The notes below the pieces were generated by a model. It did no database searches, had not been told where the DNA came from, and worked only from the letters and a program-made list of their open reading frames with translations. The translations under genes and the position numbers were made by a program. Shown in pieces: positions 5,032 to 6,093 of a stretch of DNA of 6,093 nucleotides. The stretch comes from Chloroflexota bacterium. GTDB taxonomy: Bacteria > Chloroflexota > FW602-bin22 > JAMCYS01. Where the stretch lies: the NCBI GenBank assembly GCA_021847625.1, contig JAJZQK010000231.1, positions 1-6,093 on the forward strand, in the 5' to 3' direction. Within the stretch, counting starts at the first letter, position 1. Each line of letters begins with the position of its first letter.

Positions 5032-6093
5032 ATGGCAGCATCAGATGTGCCTGAGGTCGAGACGGCCGACGGGGTACTCGAATACGCCGAACGGAACCGG
5101 GTCCGCTTCGTCAACCTGCAATTTGTCGACATCCTGGGTTTGGTGAAAAGCGTCACCATACCGGCCCATCAACTCGAAAACTGCATCCGGAACGGCAAGT
5201 GGTTTGACGGTTCGTCGATAGGCGGCTTCGCGCGGGTCGCCGAAAGCGACATGTACCTGAAGCCCGACCTCAGCACCTTTGCGATTATTCCCTGGCAGGA
5301 CGGCGGCAACGTCGTCGCCCGCATGATCTGCTGGGTCCATACCCCGAACGGCGAGCCGTTCCCGGGGGACCCTCGCCACGTCCTCCGCAAGGCGCTGCTG
5401 GAGGTAGCGCGGCTGGGGTACTCCTACCATGTCGGCCCGGAGTTTGAGTTCTTCTTGTTCAAACTGGACGAATCCGGCAGGCCCACGCCCGCCCTCCAAG
5501 ACCAGGCCGGCTATTTCGACCTGGCGACAGACGTTTCCTCTTCCCTGCGGCAGGAGATCGTCAACAGCATCGAGGGTTTGGGAATCCCCGTCGAATCAAG
5601 CCACCACGAGACGGCCGCCGGCCAGCAGGAGATCGACCTCAAGTACGACTCTGCCCTCAAGGCAGCCGACAGCGCCGTCTCACTCAAGTACGCCGTCAAG
5701 GCGGTGGCTCAGCGGCACGGCCTGCACGCAAGCTTCATGCCCAAGCCGGTGCACGGCATCCATGGGTCGGGGATGCACATCCACCAGAGCTTCTTCAAGC
5801 TAGGCACCGAAACCAACGCCTTCCATTCCCCCGACGGGCCATACGGCCTGTCTGAGCTGGCGCAACATTTCATTGCCGGCCAGCTATACCACGCGCGCGG
5901 GATGTGCGCGATTATGTCGCCCTTGGTCAACTCCTACAAGCGCCTGGTGCCGGGGTACGAGGCTCCCGTCTACATCAGTTGGGCCCGTATCAACCGTTCG
6001 GCATTGATCCGCATCCCCAAGTTCAGCCCGGGCAACCCCCAAGGAATGCGCCTTGAGCTGCGCTTCCCGGACCCCAGCTGCAACCCCTACCTG
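5032..6093 (+). CDS. glnA: Type I (alpha) glutamine synthetase, N-terminal 354 residues; 3' end outside window
   Basis: GlnA condenses glutamate and ammonia to glutamine with ATP and forms cytosolic dodecamers. The frame from the ATG at 5032 stays open to the last base, giving 354 of the usual roughly 440 residues. Visible motifs are the beta-grasp domain with DGSSI (59-63), metal-ligand Glu residues in GPEFEFF (135-141), HHETAAGQQEID (191-202), the GSGMH loop (245-249), VNSYKRLVPGYEAP (299-312), NRSALIRIP (321-329) and ELRFPDPSCNPYL (342-354). The segment between the EFE motif and HHE is short and lacks the 25-residue insertion of the beta subtype. That points to the alpha subtype, generally controlled by feedback and protein partners instead of adenylylation. 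Arg68 in GFARVAESD is the counterpart of the B. subtilis residue used in feedback inhibition. The residue before GSGMH is His244 where Asn is usual. GAGGGG (5018-5023) is the likely ribosome binding site, 2 bases separate it from the pdtaR stop, and cotranscription is likely. Confidence 0.96.
   Translation, partial: MAASDVPEVETADGVLEYAERNRVRFVNLQFVDILGLVKSVTIPAHQLENCIRNGKWFDGSSIGGFARVAESDMYLKPDLSTFAIIPWQDGGNVVARMICWVHTPNGEPFPGDPRHVLRKALLEVARLGYSYHVGPEFEFFLFKLDESGRPTPALQDQAGYFDLATDVSSSLRQEIVNSIEGLGIPVESSHHETAAGQQEIDLKYDSALKAADSAVSLKYAVKAVAQRHGLHASFMPKPVHGIHGSGMHIHQSFFKLGTETNAFHSPDGPYGLSELAQHFIAGQLYHARGMCAIMSPLVNSYKRLVPGYEAPVYISWARINRSALIRIPKFSPGNPQGMRLELRFPDPSCNPYL

Noticed and set aside
5041..5930. 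Several minus- and plus-strand open frames inside the glnA region
   Set aside because: The uninterrupted glutamine synthetase frame from 5032 to the window end explains this region. The other frames show no domain sequence.
6058..6080. Phe345 in ELRFPDPS of GlnA as an unusual change from the common Ser
   Set aside because: As far as I recall, the E. coli enzyme also reads RFPDP here, so it is within normal variation.

Overview
This is a gene-dense, GC-rich bacterial window. It contains the 3' part of one gene, five complete genes and the 5' part of a seventh, all on the + strand. There are no RNA genes, mobile elements, CRISPR arrays or gene-free stretches over about 120 bases. The gene order der-plsY-gpsA-HU resembles the der/gpsA/hbs neighbourhood of Bacillota, but without a spoIVA between gpsA and the HU gene. 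The second half has its closest remembered relatives in mycobacterial PdtaS/PdtaR and in alpha-type glutamine synthetases. A high-GC Gram-positive-like or Chloroflexota-like lineage would fit. The sequence alone does not settle the phylum.

Region 1 (2-2704) is a tightly packed housekeeping operon. It holds the C-terminal part of the ribosome-assembly GTPase Der, the glycerol-3-phosphate acyltransferase PlsY, the glycerol-3-phosphate dehydrogenase GpsA, and a small HU/IHF-family DNA-binding protein. All three junctions are 4-base ATGA overlaps of stop and start, so translational coupling is likely. GpsA makes sn-glycerol-3-phosphate and PlsY acylates it, so the two form consecutive steps at the entry to phospholipid synthesis.

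Region 2 (2705-2826) is the only real intergenic gap. It carries a near-ideal housekeeping promoter (TTGACA, 16 bases, TGC-TATAAT), followed by a GC-rich perfect dyad and an overlapping alternative hairpin in a short leader of about 58 bases.

Region 3 (2827-6093) is a second, separately promoted operon. It holds a soluble PdtaS-type HisKA_2 sensor kinase, a PdtaR-type receiver-ANTAR RNA-binding response regulator, and type I glutamine synthetase (glnA), which runs off the window's end. The kinase and regulator genes overlap, and glnA starts 2 bases after the regulator's stop. The layout suggests a two-component antitermination pair dedicated to nitrogen assimilation. In M. tuberculosis, by contrast, the homologous kinase and regulator are encoded at separate loci.

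I found no clearly novel system. The most interesting points are the kinase/ANTAR/glnA linkage, its strong promoter with a dyad in the leader, the eroded DNA-binding arm of the HU protein, and a His in place of a usually invariant Asn in the GlnA glutamate-site loop.
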